From positions 1-37,969 of the forward strand of contig JBIIDH010000022.1 of NCBI GenBank assembly GCA_044238435.1: DNA of 37,969 nt. The letters run 5' to 3'. Source of the DNA: VFMC01 sp044238435. Lineage in GTDB: Bacteria > Actinomycetota > Acidimicrobiia > Acidimicrobiales > Ilumatobacteraceae. How positions within the stretch are numbered: the first letter of the stretch is position 1; each line of letters begins with the position of its first letter. The notes beneath the pieces were generated by a model. It saw nothing but the letters and a program-made list of their open reading frames with translations, was not told the DNA's origin and did not search any database. Of this stretch, positions 15,805 to 23,139 are shown in pieces. A program made the translations under genes and the position numbers.

Positions 15805-16812
15805 GCGCAGGGTGCTGCGGACCGCTGCCTCGATGTCGGCCTGCTGCGGGATGAAGTCGGCCTCGAGGTTCGAGGCGTAGGGAACCGGGGTGTTGGCCCC
15901 ACCCACGCGACGCACCGGCCCGGCCAGTTCGCCGAACAGTTCCTCGTGGATGCGGCTCGACAGTTCGGCGCCGAAGCCGCACAGCTGCACCGCCTCGTGC
16001 ACGATGACCGCTCGCTTGGTCTTGGCCACCGAGGTCAGCACCGTGGCCTCGTCGAGCGGTACCAGCGTGCGCAGGTCGACCACCTCGCAGCTCACGCCCT
16101 CGTCGGCCAGCTTGGCGGCGACGGCGAGGCAGTCGTGCACCTGGCGGCCGTACGACACGATCGTGACATCGCTGCCCTCGCGCTTCACGTCGGCCACACC
16201 CAGCGGGATGCGCACGTCGCCGGGGGGCACCGGGCCTGCTACCGCCGGGTTCCAGTACAACATCATCTGCTCGACGAACAGCACCGGGTCGTCGTCGAAG
16301 ATCGAGCTGAGCAGCAGGCCCTTCGCGTCGGCCGGGGTGGACGGCACGACCACCTTGATACCGGGCGTGTGCACGGCCCACGCCTCGAGCATCTCGCTGT
16401 GCTGGGCGCCGAAACCGCGGCCGGCACCGGCCGAGGTGCGGATGACCATCGGCACGGTGGTCTGGCCTCCGCTCATGTAGCGGATCTTGCCGGCGTGGTT
16501 GCTGACCTGGTCGAGGCACACCGCGAGGAAGTCCATGATCATGATCTCGGCGATGGGGCGGTACCCGGCGATGGCGGCACCGATGGCAGCACCGACGATG
16601 GCCTGCTCGGAGATGGGGGTCTTGCGCACGCGGTGCGCGCCGTGCTTGGTGGACAGGCCCTTGGTGACCTTGTACACACCACCGGACGGCTCGGCGATGT
16701 CCTCACCCAGCATGATGACCTTCGGGTCGATGGTCATGGCGATGTCGAGCGCCTGGTTGATGGCCAGGCCGGTCATCAGCACGGGGATCTCGGGAGCAGC
16801 GGTGTCGGTCAT
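15802..16812 (-). CDS. 2-oxoacid dehydrogenase E1 component, beta subunit
   Basis: A 336-residue beta subunit of a thiamine-diphosphate E1 (pyruvate, acetoin or branched-chain 2-oxoacid dehydrogenase type). It shows VIMLGEDIAEPSGGVYKVTKGL, then RKTPISEQAIVGAAIGAA, then AEIMIMDFLAVCLDQVSNHAGKIRYMSGG and MVIRTSAGAGRGFGAQHSEMLEAW, all typical. The C-terminal transketolase-type domain (EVVDLRTLVPLDEATVL, IVHEAVQLCGFGAEL) is complete. The ATG at 16812 overlaps the E1 alpha stop by 4 bases (ATGA). It converges with the DUF305 gene. The overall look is nearer to acetoin/pyruvate E1 than to the branched-chain type, but specificity is uncertain. Confidence 0.92.
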   Translation of the reverse strand: MTDTAAPEIPVLMTGLAINQALDIAMTIDPKVIMLGEDIAEPSGGVYKVTKGLSTKHGAHRVRKTPISEQAIVGAAIGAAIAGYRPIAEIMIMDFLAVCLDQVSNHAGKIRYMSGGQTTVPMVIRTSAGAGRGFGAQHSEMLEAWAVHTPGIKVVVPSTPADAKGLLLSSIFDDDPVLFVEQMMLYWNPAVAGPVPPGDVRIPLGVADVKREGSDVTIVSYGRQVHDCLAVAAKLADEGVSCEVVDLRTLVPLDEATVLTSVAKTKRAVIVHEAVQLCGFGAELSSRIHEELFGELAGPVRRVGGANTPVPYASNLEADFIPQQADIEAAVRSTLR

Positions 16813-17825
16813 GACTGGGCACCTCCGGGCACGGTGGCGTAGACGTCGGTGTAGAGCTCGGACGCATCGGGGTAGGGGCTGTTCATCGCGAACTCGACGG
16901 CGTCGTCGATGGCGGCGAGGACCGTCTGTTCGACCTCGGCCAGCTGTTCCTCGGTGGCGTGGCCGTTGGCGAGCAGCCACTCGCGGTACCGCAGCACCGG
17001 GTCGGCGGCCATCGCGGCCTTGCGCTCGTCTTTGTCCATGTACTCCATGGCGTCGCCCATGAGATGACCCCAGAAGCGGTAGGTGCGGGCCTCGACCAGG
17101 GTGGGGCCCTCGCCGGCACGGGCCCGGGCGATGGCCTCGCCCATCACCTTCCAGGTGGCCACCGGGTCGTTGCCGTCGACGGTGACACCGGCCATGCCGT
17201 AGCCGGCGGCGCGGTCGCTGATGTGGTCGACACCGGTGACCATCCGGTAGGGGGTGTGTTCGCCGTACAGGTTGTTCTGGCATACGAACACCACCGGCAG
17301 CTTCCACACCGCGGCCAGGTTGAGGCCCTCGTGGAAGGCGCCGATGTTGCTAGCGCCGTCGCCGAAGTTGACGACACACACCCGGTCCGAGCCGTCGAGC
17401 TGGGCGGCCAGACCGAAGCCGGTGGCGATGGGGATGCCGGCGCCCACGATGCCCGTGGTGACCATCAGGCCCGACTCGGGGTGGGTGATGTGCATCGGGC
17501 CGCCCTTGCCCTTGCAGGTGCCCGTTGCGCGGCCGAGGAACTCGGCCCACAACTCGCGCAGCGGCACACCCTTGGCGAGGTGGTCGTGCAGGCCGCGGTA
17601 GATGGTGACGACCTGGTCGTCGGACCGCAGGTGCACCCCCCACCCGGCGCTGATGCACTCCTGGCCTCGCGGCGAGTAGTAGATGAGTTGGATCTGGCCG
17701 CTGGTGAGCATCGAGCGGAACCGCTCGTCGCACAGCTTGATGCGGCTCTGGATCTCGAACATCGCGAGCAGGGTGTCGCGATCGGGAGCGTCGGGCCGGT
17801 CGGCCCCGGCAACTGAGTCAGCCAT
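16809..17825 (-). CDS. 2-oxoacid dehydrogenase E1 component, alpha subunit
   Basis: A 338-residue thiamine-diphosphate E1 alpha. The diphosphate/Mg motif is GDGASNIGAFHEGLN ending in CQNN, the usual GDG-x-to-NN span. GKGGPMHITHPESGLMVTTGIVGAGIPIATG is the conserved substrate-channel region. YRFWGHLMGD replaces the usual phosphorylation-loop-like YRxxGHS. It decarboxylates a 2-oxoacid (or cleaves acetoin) and passes the acyl group to a lipoyl arm. The start is taken at ATG 17825, since the longer frame to 17873 would run over the -10 hexamer of the divergent peptidase gene. GGTAGGAA lies 7 bases upstream. Confidence 0.92.
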   Translation of the reverse strand: MADSVAGADRPDAPDRDTLLAMFEIQSRIKLCDERFRSMLTSGQIQLIYYSPRGQECISAGWGVHLRSDDQVVTIYRGLHDHLAKGVPLRELWAEFLGRATGTCKGKGGPMHITHPESGLMVTTGIVGAGIPIATGFGLAAQLDGSDRVCVVNFGDGASNIGAFHEGLNLAAVWKLPVVFVCQNNLYGEHTPYRMVTGVDHISDRAAGYGMAGVTVDGNDPVATWKVMGEAIARARAGEGPTLVEARTYRFWGHLMGDAMEYMDKDERKAAMAADPVLRYREWLLANGHATEEQLAEVEQTVLAAIDDAVEFAMNSPYPDASELYTDVYATVPGGAQS

Positions 17826-17832
17826 GGTCGGG

Positions 17833-17838
17833 TTCCTA
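17833..17838 (-). promoter_or_regulatory. TAGGAA motif 7 bases before E1 alpha
   Basis: On the minus strand the sequence reads GGTAGGAA, 7 bases, ATG, almost the same as before the lipoyl gene. This supports co-regulation of the two separated units. Confidence 0.35.
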
Positions 17839-17872
17839 CCAGAGCCGAGGCCCGTTGCCGTCATCGGGGGCA

Positions 17873-17878
17873 TATGCT
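17873..17878 (+). promoter_or_regulatory. Putative leaderless -10 hexamer TATGCT of the zinc peptidase-like gene
   Basis: TATGCT, 6 bases, then ATG at 17885. No ribosome site is visible. This favours 17885 over the in-frame ATG at 17855. Confidence 0.5.
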
Positions 17879-17884
17879 CGCGTC

Positions 17885-19444
17885 ATGTCCCGCGGGCGTC
17901 GTGTGTTGGTGGCTGCTGGTGCGCTGCTGTTGGCGGCGTGCGGCACGGCCGAGGTGAGTGTCACCGCCGAGCGTTCCGAGAACGCCGCGGGACCGGTGTC
18001 GACCGGTGCACCCTCCCCGGATCCGACCCCGGATCCGACTCCCGATCCCGCTCCCACCGGGTCGGCCGTCCCGGTGGTCACCGACAACGGCAACCCCGAC
18101 GTCGTGCCGATTCCTCCCGTCAGCGGGGCCATCGACTTCGGCGACGGCAAGCCGGCCAAGGAGTACGACGCCTACCTCGACGCCGCATTCGCCGACATCA
18201 CCCGGTACTGGGACGACGTCTACGAGCCCACCTACGGCGGCGCGTTCGAGCCGGTCGCCGGGATCTACGCGATGTACCCCGAGCGCAGCGACGACCCACA
18301 GAGTTGCGAAGGCCCCATCACCTACGCCGACGTCGAGGGCAATGCGTTCTACACCTCGTGTGGCGACCTCATCATGTACGACGACGCCCTGCTGCTGCCC
18401 GATCTGGTGCAGCGCTACGGCACCGCCGCCGTCGCCGTGGTGGCCGCCCACGAGTACGGGCACGCCATCCAGCAGCGGGCGGGCGTGTTCGACCTCGGCC
18501 TACCCACCATCGAGACCGAGCAACAGGCCGACTGCTTCGCGGGCGCCTGGGCGGCACACGCCGCACGTGGCGAGGGCGAGACGATCCGCTTCGACGACGC
18601 CGATGTGAAGGCCGGTCTGCTGGCCATGATCGAGGTGCGCGACCCACCGGGCTTCGACTCGGCCAACGACCCGAACGGGCACGGCTCGGCCTTCGACCGG
18701 GTGGGAGCGTTCCAGGAGGGGTTCATCAACGGCGTCGAACGCTGCGCCGGGTTCATCGACGACCCCAACCCGCGCATCGACCTCCAGTTCCTCACCGAGC
18801 AGGAGTTCCAGTCGGGCGGGAACCTGCCGTTCGACCAGATCCTCGCCGAGTTGCCCGTGGCACTCGACACCTTCTGGGTGCCCACCCTGCAGAACAGCAA
18901 CGTCGCCTTCACCCCGCCCACGCTGCAGGCCTTCGACCCTGCCGGCGCGGTACCCGACTGCGACGGCCGCACCGCGCAGCAACTCGTCAACAACGCCACG
19001 TTCTGCGCCGACAGCAACACCATCGTCTACGACCAGGAGTTCGCCACCAAGCTGTACGACGGCATCGGCGACCTGGCGTTCTCGTACCCCATCGCCAACG
19101 CGTACAGCGATGCGGTGCAGACCTCCATCGGCAGCCCGCTCGCCGGCGAGCCGCGTGTGCTGCTGAGCGACTGCCTGGTGGGCGCTTGGATCGTCGACAT
19201 CGTCCCCGCCTTCGACGCCAACGGCAACCCGCAGGTCGATGCCCAGGGCAATCTGCTGGCCCGCAACCCGAACCAGCAGATCCTGTTGTCGGCCGGCGAC
19301 CTCGACGAAGCCGTCGTCACCGCAGTCGTGCTGGGCGACGAAGCCAGCACCACCGACGTACTGGGTACCGCATTCGAGAAGATCGACGCCTTCCGCGAGG
19401 GCGTGCTCGGCGGCCTGCCCGCCTGCCAGGCCCGCCTCGGCTGA
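17885..19444 (+). CDS. Neutral zinc metallopeptidase-like lipoprotein with a degenerate second domain
   Basis: A 519-residue exported lipoprotein: signal peptide with LLAAC (Cys19), then a linker of (PDPT)n. Residues about 90-300 form a zinc-metallopeptidase domain like the YpfJ/putative neutral zinc metallopeptidase family, with AAHEYGHAIQ (HExxH at 189-193) and the downstream acidic ligand region ETEQQADCFAGAW (about 210-220). Residues about 375-519 repeat the same layout in worn form: CADSNTIVYDQEF, ANAYSDAVQ (405-409 in place of HEYGH), LSDCLVGAWI and GTAFEKIDAFREGVLGG, which match FYTSCGDLIMYDD, HEYGHAIQ, ADCFAGAW and GSAFDRVGAFQEGFINGV. The second domain has lost all metal ligands. Substrate unknown. 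The gene ends 9 bases from the convergent hydrolase. Confidence 0.85.
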   Translation: MSRGRRVLVAAGALLLAACGTAEVSVTAERSENAAGPVSTGAPSPDPTPDPTPDPAPTGSAVPVVTDNGNPDVVPIPPVSGAIDFGDGKPAKEYDAYLDAAFADITRYWDDVYEPTYGGAFEPVAGIYAMYPERSDDPQSCEGPITYADVEGNAFYTSCGDLIMYDDALLLPDLVQRYGTAAVAVVAAHEYGHAIQQRAGVFDLGLPTIETEQQADCFAGAWAAHAARGEGETIRFDDADVKAGLLAMIEVRDPPGFDSANDPNGHGSAFDRVGAFQEGFINGVERCAGFIDDPNPRIDLQFLTEQEFQSGGNLPFDQILAELPVALDTFWVPTLQNSNVAFTPPTLQAFDPAGAVPDCDGRTAQQLVNNATFCADSNTIVYDQEFATKLYDGIGDLAFSYPIANAYSDAVQTSIGSPLAGEPRVLLSDCLVGAWIVDIVPAFDANGNPQVDAQGNLLARNPNQQILLSAGDLDEAVVTAVVLGDEASTTDVLGTAFEKIDAFREGVLGGLPACQARLG

Positions 19445-19453
19445 GGCGCTCCG

Positions 19454-20398
19454 TCAGCCCGGCAGCAGCGATGCCACCAGCGCCGCCAGTTCCAGCGGTC
19501 GGTCGCCCTGCACGCTGTGGCCGGCGCCGTCGACCACCTCCACCCGCACCGTGGGCTGGCGCCGACGGGCCTCGGCCACGTCGTCGTCGTCGACGACCGG
19601 CGACACACCACCACGTACCAGCGTGACCGGGCAGGTGATGGCGGCGAAGTGATCCCACAGCGGCGACAGCACCGCAGCAGTCGGATCCGGGGCCGTCACC
19701 GCGCTCTCGCCGGACGCATCGCTCGACGGTGCATCGGTGCGGGCGTGGCCGCGACGGTCGTAGCGCCACTCCCACGAGCCGTCGGCGAGTTGGTGGGCGT
19801 TGTGCAGGATGCCGCGCCGCAGCGACGACTCCGAGCGGGTGGGGTTGTGCTGCATGGTGCGCTCGAGCAGCATCTCGAAGCTGGCGAACGACTGCGGCCC
19901 GTTGACGAAGTCGGTGACGGCCTTGGTCTTCGCCTGGTTCACTCCCGGCGTGATGTCGACCATCATCAGTTGCCGCACGAGGTGCGGGTGGCGCACCGTC
20001 AGCTCCATGGCCGTCAGCCCACCCAGCGACATGCCCACCACCAGCGCAGCGTCGGGAGCGAGTGCCGCCACCGCCACCGCGACGTCGTCGGCCAGGTTGG
20101 CGGGGGTGTAGGCGCCGTCGTCGCGCCATCCCGAGTGACCGTGCCCCGGCAGATCGACCGCCACCGCCGGGCGGCCGAGCGCCAACGCCACCGTGTCCCA
20201 CGTGTGGGCGTTCTGCGATCCGCCGTGGATGAACACCACCTCTGCCGGGGCATCGCCCCAGACGAGTGCGCTCACGGTGCGACCGTCGGCCACCGCCACG
20301 TCGACACGTCGCACCACCGGCGGTGCCGTGAACGGCAGGCCGTACTCGGCAGCGTTCTCGTGGAACAGGCCGAACTCGTCGTATGCGATGCGCTCCAT
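19454..20398 (-). CDS. Alpha/beta-fold hydrolase
   Basis: A 314-residue alpha/beta hydrolase. The oxyanion HGG motif is FIHGGSQNAHTWD (about 58-60), DLPGHGHSGW follows, the nucleophile elbow is GMSLGG with Ser124, and the catalytic His is in DGAGHSVQGDRP near the C-terminus. The acid is probably an Asp in the VSPVVDDDDV region. It has no signal peptide, so it is cytosolic. The family covers esterases, epoxide hydrolases and C-C hydrolases; the substrate cannot be told. The start ATG at 20398 has CAGCAT 6 bases before it, in keeping with a leaderless mRNA. It stands alone, downstream of and on the same strand as the L,D-transpeptidase gene. Confidence 0.88.
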   Translation of the reverse strand: MERIAYDEFGLFHENAAEYGLPFTAPPVVRRVDVAVADGRTVSALVWGDAPAEVVFIHGGSQNAHTWDTVALALGRPAVAVDLPGHGHSGWRDDGAYTPANLADDVAVAVAALAPDAALVVGMSLGGLTAMELTVRHPHLVRQLMMVDITPGVNQAKTKAVTDFVNGPQSFASFEMLLERTMQHNPTRSESSLRRGILHNAHQLADGSWEWRYDRRGHARTDAPSSDASGESAVTAPDPTAAVLSPLWDHFAAITCPVTLVRGGVSPVVDDDDVAEARRRQPTVRVEVVDGAGHSVQGDRPLELAALVASLLPG

Positions 20399-20404
20399 GG
20401 CCTC

Positions 20405-20410
20405 ATGCTG
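20405..20410 (-). promoter_or_regulatory. Putative leaderless -10 hexamer CAGCAT of the alpha/beta hydrolase gene
   Basis: CAGCAT, 6 bases, ATG on the minus strand; it fits the YANNNT pattern seen at other starts in the window. Confidence 0.35.
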
Positions 20411-20457
20411 CCAGGTCGGCTACCGCGACGGTGCGGTCGGGCTGCCGCTGCCGTCGC

Positions 20458-21642
20458 TCAGGTACCGGGAGGCGCCGGAGGCGCAGTGGTGGTGGTCGTG
20501 GTGGCCGGCGGCGTGGTCGTGGTGGTGGTCGGCGGCTTGGTGGTCGTCGTGGTGGTGGCCGGCGGCTTGGTGGTGGTCGATGCCGGCACCGTGGTGGTCG
20601 ACTTCACCGTGGTGGTGGTCGACGTGGTGGTGGTGGCGTTGGGGTCGGGCTGGTTGAAGCTCGGCAACGACTCCTTCTTCGTGTAGCCCTCGGGTTCCTT
20701 GCCATCGTGGCCCCACACGTACACGGCGTCGCCCACCTTCACCAGGTCGGGGAAGTACTCGGCGATGTCCATGTTGATGCGGATACAGCCATGCGACGCG
20801 GGCTCCTTGGGCACGTTCTTGGCGCCGTGCACGGCGATGCCGTAGTTGAAGTACACCGGGTTGTACATGCCGCCCAGCGGGCCCACCCGGTTGCCCTCCA
20901 CCTTGCGACGGAAGCGGAAGATGCCGCCCGGGGTCTTCGAGTAGGCGCACTCCTGCTTCACCACCGGTTCGGGCAGCGGGCTGCCGTCGGCATCGGTGTC
21001 GTAGGTGGTGGTCTCGCACCACTGCTTCGGCTGACCGTTCTCGTCGAGTTCTCCGGAGGCGATGTGGGCGATGAGTGTGGGCTTGTCGTCAGCGAAGACC
21101 ACCATCACCTGCAGCGGCAGGTAGATCTCGACATGCCGGCGCCCGGCACCCATCGGCCGCCGGGGCTGGATGACGATGGCGTCCTGCATCTGCTGCCACA
21201 GCTCGTTGTCGACCGCGCTGGCGTTGTCGCTGGCGGCGAGCTGCTGGTACGTGAGGCCGCCGACCAACTTCTTGTAGGCCCACACCGCCTGCTGGGTGCC
21301 GCCGCCGAACTGGCCGTCGACCGGGCCGGGGGCGAAGCCGAGATCGGTGAGGCGCTGCTGCACCTGTTTCACGTCGTCGCCGTACGAGCCCATGGTGATG
21401 GTGCCCGCCAGATTGCTCTTCACGATGGGGGATGCGGTGCTCTCGACCACCACCGGCTGCTGGGTGACCACCGGCGTCGTCGGCGTCGAGTCGACCGGGA
21501 CATCGCTCACCACCGCTGCGGTGACGTCCGCCGAGCTGCCGCTGTCGCCACCGCCGGACACACCGGCGAGGACGACGACACCCAGCACACTGCCGGCAGC
21601 GACCACCGGGAGCCAGCGGGCACCGGGCTTCGCCGAACTCAC
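20458..21642 (-). CDS. L,D-transpeptidase (YkuD domain) with peptidoglycan-binding domain and Thr/Pro tail
   Basis: A 394-residue exported cell-wall enzyme. An N-terminal signal anchor (WLPVVAAGSVLGVVVLAGV) is followed by a Ser/Thr/Val linker. A peptidoglycan-binding domain (MGSYGDDVKQVQQRLTDLGF with DGQFGGGTQQAV) lies at about 84-125. The YkuD domain runs from VEIYLPLQVMVVF to VKVGDAVYVWG, with the catalytic motif IAVHGAKN...EPASHGCIRI, where Cys286 is the nucleophile. It would form 3-3 cross-links or attach proteins to peptidoglycan. The last 60 residues are almost only Thr, Pro, Ala and Lys (TTTTTT, KPPATTT), a likely wall-spanning or glycosylated tail. The GTG start overlaps the glycosyltransferase stop (GTGA). 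Confidence 0.93.
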   Translation of the reverse strand: MSSAKPGARWLPVVAAGSVLGVVVLAGVSGGGDSGSSADVTAAVVSDVPVDSTPTTPVVTQQPVVVESTASPIVKSNLAGTITMGSYGDDVKQVQQRLTDLGFAPGPVDGQFGGGTQQAVWAYKKLVGGLTYQQLAASDNASAVDNELWQQMQDAIVIQPRRPMGAGRRHVEIYLPLQVMVVFADDKPTLIAHIASGELDENGQPKQWCETTTYDTDADGSPLPEPVVKQECAYSKTPGGIFRFRRKVEGNRVGPLGGMYNPVYFNYGIAVHGAKNVPKEPASHGCIRINMDIAEYFPDLVKVGDAVYVWGHDGKEPEGYTKKESLPSFNQPDPNATTTTSTTTTVKSTTTVPASTTTKPPATTTTTTKPPTTTTTTPPATTTTTTAPPAPPGT

Positions 21643-22400
21643 GACGACCCCAGGCCCCGAGCCACCGGGGTGAGACCACGCAGCTCACGCCGCAGTTGGA
21701 ACATCTCGCTGACGATCCGCTTGATGACCGAGAGCGAGCTGAGCGTGCTGACCCCGCGGGTTCGGGGGAAGTAGTCGACGCCGAACTGGATGACCTGAAA
21801 GCCCAACTTGCGGGCCCGGATGATGAGCTCGGCGTCGATGAACGAACCTTCGCTCTTCAACGTGACCTGCTGGAACACCTCCCGCCGGCAGAGCTTGAAC
21901 GCGAAGTTGATGTCGCGCATGCGCACACCGAACAGACGACGGATGAGCACGTTGTAGAAGAACGTGTAGATGGCCCGCGACGGCCCCTCGCCCACCCGGT
22001 CGAAGCGGTAGGCGCTGACGATGTCGGCGTCGTAGTAGCGCAGCAGCCGCACGGCCTTGTGCAGCTCGCTCATGTCGAACGGCAGGTCGGCGTCGGTGTA
22101 GAGCACGAGGTCGCCCGTCGCAGTGGCGAAGCCGGTCTTGATCGACCCGCCGAGCTTGCGGTTCACGGGGTGGTGCACCACCTTCACGTGCCGGTCGGCG
22201 GCGGCCAGTTCGTCGGCGAGTTTGGGTGTGTTGTCGGTGGATGCGTCGTCGACGACGATGATCTCGTAATCGGCGATGCTGCCCGCCGCAACCAACTCGT
22301 CGGCCACCTCTTTGGCGGCGGCCACGGTGCGCTCGATGTACGCCTCCTCGTTCCACATGGGGAAGAAGATGCTGAGCGTGTCGGAGGACGTCGCGGTCAC
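21639..22400 (-). CDS. Family 2 glycosyltransferase (polyprenyl-phosphate type)
   Basis: A 253-residue GT-A enzyme. LSIFFPMWNEEAYIERTV and YEIIVVDDASTDNTPKLADEL are the nucleotide-sugar-binding N-terminal motifs, HPVNRKLGGSIKTGF follows, and LYTDADLPFD carries the metal-binding DxD-type motif. MRDINFAFKLCRREV and EGSFIDAELIIRARKLGF are typical of dolichyl/undecaprenyl-phosphate mannosyl- or glucosyltransferases. No membrane helices are present. GTG 22400 is chosen because TAGCCT stands 7 bases before it and homologues begin at about this point; the longer frame is a shadow. It is coupled to the L,D-transpeptidase, pointing to cell-envelope work. Confidence 0.9.
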   Translation of the reverse strand: MTATSSDTLSIFFPMWNEEAYIERTVAAAKEVADELVAAGSIADYEIIVVDDASTDNTPKLADELAAADRHVKVVHHPVNRKLGGSIKTGFATATGDLVLYTDADLPFDMSELHKAVRLLRYYDADIVSAYRFDRVGEGPSRAIYTFFYNVLIRRLFGVRMRDINFAFKLCRREVFQQVTLKSEGSFIDAELIIRARKLGFQVIQFGVDYFPRTRGVSTLSSLSVIKRIVSEMFQLRRELRGLTPVARGLGSS

Positions 22401-22407
22401 CCTGCAC

Positions 22408-22413
22408 AGGCTA
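22408..22413 (-). promoter_or_regulatory. Putative leaderless -10 hexamer TAGCCT of the glycosyltransferase gene
   Basis: TAGCCT, 7 bases, GTG on the minus strand. The -35 of this promoter would fall on the -10 of the divergent gene at 22431. Confidence 0.45.
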
Positions 22414-22430
22414 CTGGCGGTGGCCACCGG

Positions 22431-22436
22431 TACGCT
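22431..22436 (+). promoter_or_regulatory. Putative leaderless -10 hexamer TACGCT of the small membrane protein gene
   Basis: TACGCT, 6 bases, GTG at 22443. The two divergent start codons are only 42 bases apart, so both promoters must share DNA. Confidence 0.45.
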
Positions 22437-22442
22437 CGCGCC

Positions 22443-22847
22443 GTGGACCTGCGCCCGCACCAGTTGTCGACCCCCTGGCGGATCGTGTTCGGTGTGGGCT
22501 GGAGCGGCATCGTGCTGTGCCTGGCCGCGGTGTGGAACAGCTCGCGGACGATGGGGCTGTCGACGTGGTGGCTGGGCCCTCCCGCCGACCCCTCCCCGCT
22601 GGTGGTGCAGGTGCTGCCGTTCGTGCTGCCGCTCGGCATGGTGGTGGGTGCGTTCCGCAACCTGCGCTTCCTGCCGTGGCTGGGCCTGGTCAGTGCCGCC
22701 GTGCTCGCCGGCATCGGCGTCGCCGACCTCGAACCGTTCCAGCGCTACGGCGTGGTGGAGTTGGTGGTGGCCGGCGCCGGAGCACTGCTCAGCCTGGCCT
22801 CGGTGGCCGGGCTGGTGCTGCCGGAGCGCTCCGAACCGTCGAATTGA
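22443..22847 (+). CDS. Small integral membrane protein, unknown function
   Basis: A 134-residue protein with about four hydrophobic helices: RIVFGVGWSGIVLCLAAVW, PLVVQVLPFVLPLGMVVGAF, LPWLGLVSAAVLAGIGVA and GVVELVVAGAGALLSLASVAGLV. The N-terminus (MDLRPHQLSTPW) is hydrophilic and the loops are short with few charges. I recognise no family. It is divergent from the glycosyltransferase/L,D-transpeptidase operon with overlapping promoters, which suggests a link to the cell envelope, but this is only position. GTG 22443 is the start because TACGCT lies 6 bases before it and no upstream start has a ribosome site. Confidence 0.7.
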   Translation: MDLRPHQLSTPWRIVFGVGWSGIVLCLAAVWNSSRTMGLSTWWLGPPADPSPLVVQVLPFVLPLGMVVGAFRNLRFLPWLGLVSAAVLAGIGVADLEPFQRYGVVELVVAGAGALLSLASVAGLVLPERSEPSN

Positions 22848-22856
22848 TCGCGCGGT

Positions 22857-22862
22857 TATTAT
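22857..22862 (+). promoter_or_regulatory. Possible -10 hexamer TATTAT upstream of the 72-residue gene
   Basis: TATTAT is an unusually AT-rich hexamer for this DNA, 48 bases before the ATG at 22911; the expected leader is about 40 bases and holds GGGGG 7-8 bases before the start. Confidence 0.35.
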
Positions 22863-22910
22863 CGTCGCGGACGCGGCACCGAGGGACGGGCCGCACTGGG
22901 GGTCTGCACG

Positions 22911-23129
22911 ATGCGCACGATCAAGCACCCGCTCTCCGGAGCGCTCTACGACCTGACACCGAACGGTCTCATCCAGGTGTCGAAGAACGGTAAGTCCGGG
23001 CTGTTCACCGGGCAGGGCGTGTGGACCGAAGGCGAGATCCGCCAGGCCGATCCGCACCTGTGCCTCTGGATCGCCGGCAAGCAGTTGCCCAACCGATTCC
23101 AGCAAGCCGCTGCGGCGATGAACGACTGA
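22911..23129 (+). CDS. Small 72-residue protein coupled to a Rieske oxygenase, unknown function
   Basis: The protein starts MRTIKHPLSGALYDLTPNG, then has IQVSKNGKSGLFTGQGVWTEG, then ADPHLCLWIAGKQLPN, a compact, mostly beta-looking sequence with a single Cys and no signal peptide. I do not recognise a domain. Its stop codon overlaps the GAGGGG ribosome site of the Rieske gene, 10 bases before that ATG, so the two are translationally linked. It could be an accessory or electron-transfer-docking factor of the oxygenase or a small regulator; nothing in the sequence decides this. Clean coding character and the tight spacing make it a real gene. Confidence 0.75.
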   Translation: MRTIKHPLSGALYDLTPNGLIQVSKNGKSGLFTGQGVWTEGEIRQADPHLCLWIAGKQLPNRFQQAAAAMND

Positions 23130-23139
23130 GGGGACCATC

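Noticed and set aside
14032..16842. 936-codon open frame on the plus strand across SDR, lipoyl, DUF305 and E1 beta genes
   Set aside because: Arg/His/Gly-rich shadow spanning several well-supported genes in other frames; an artefact of high GC.
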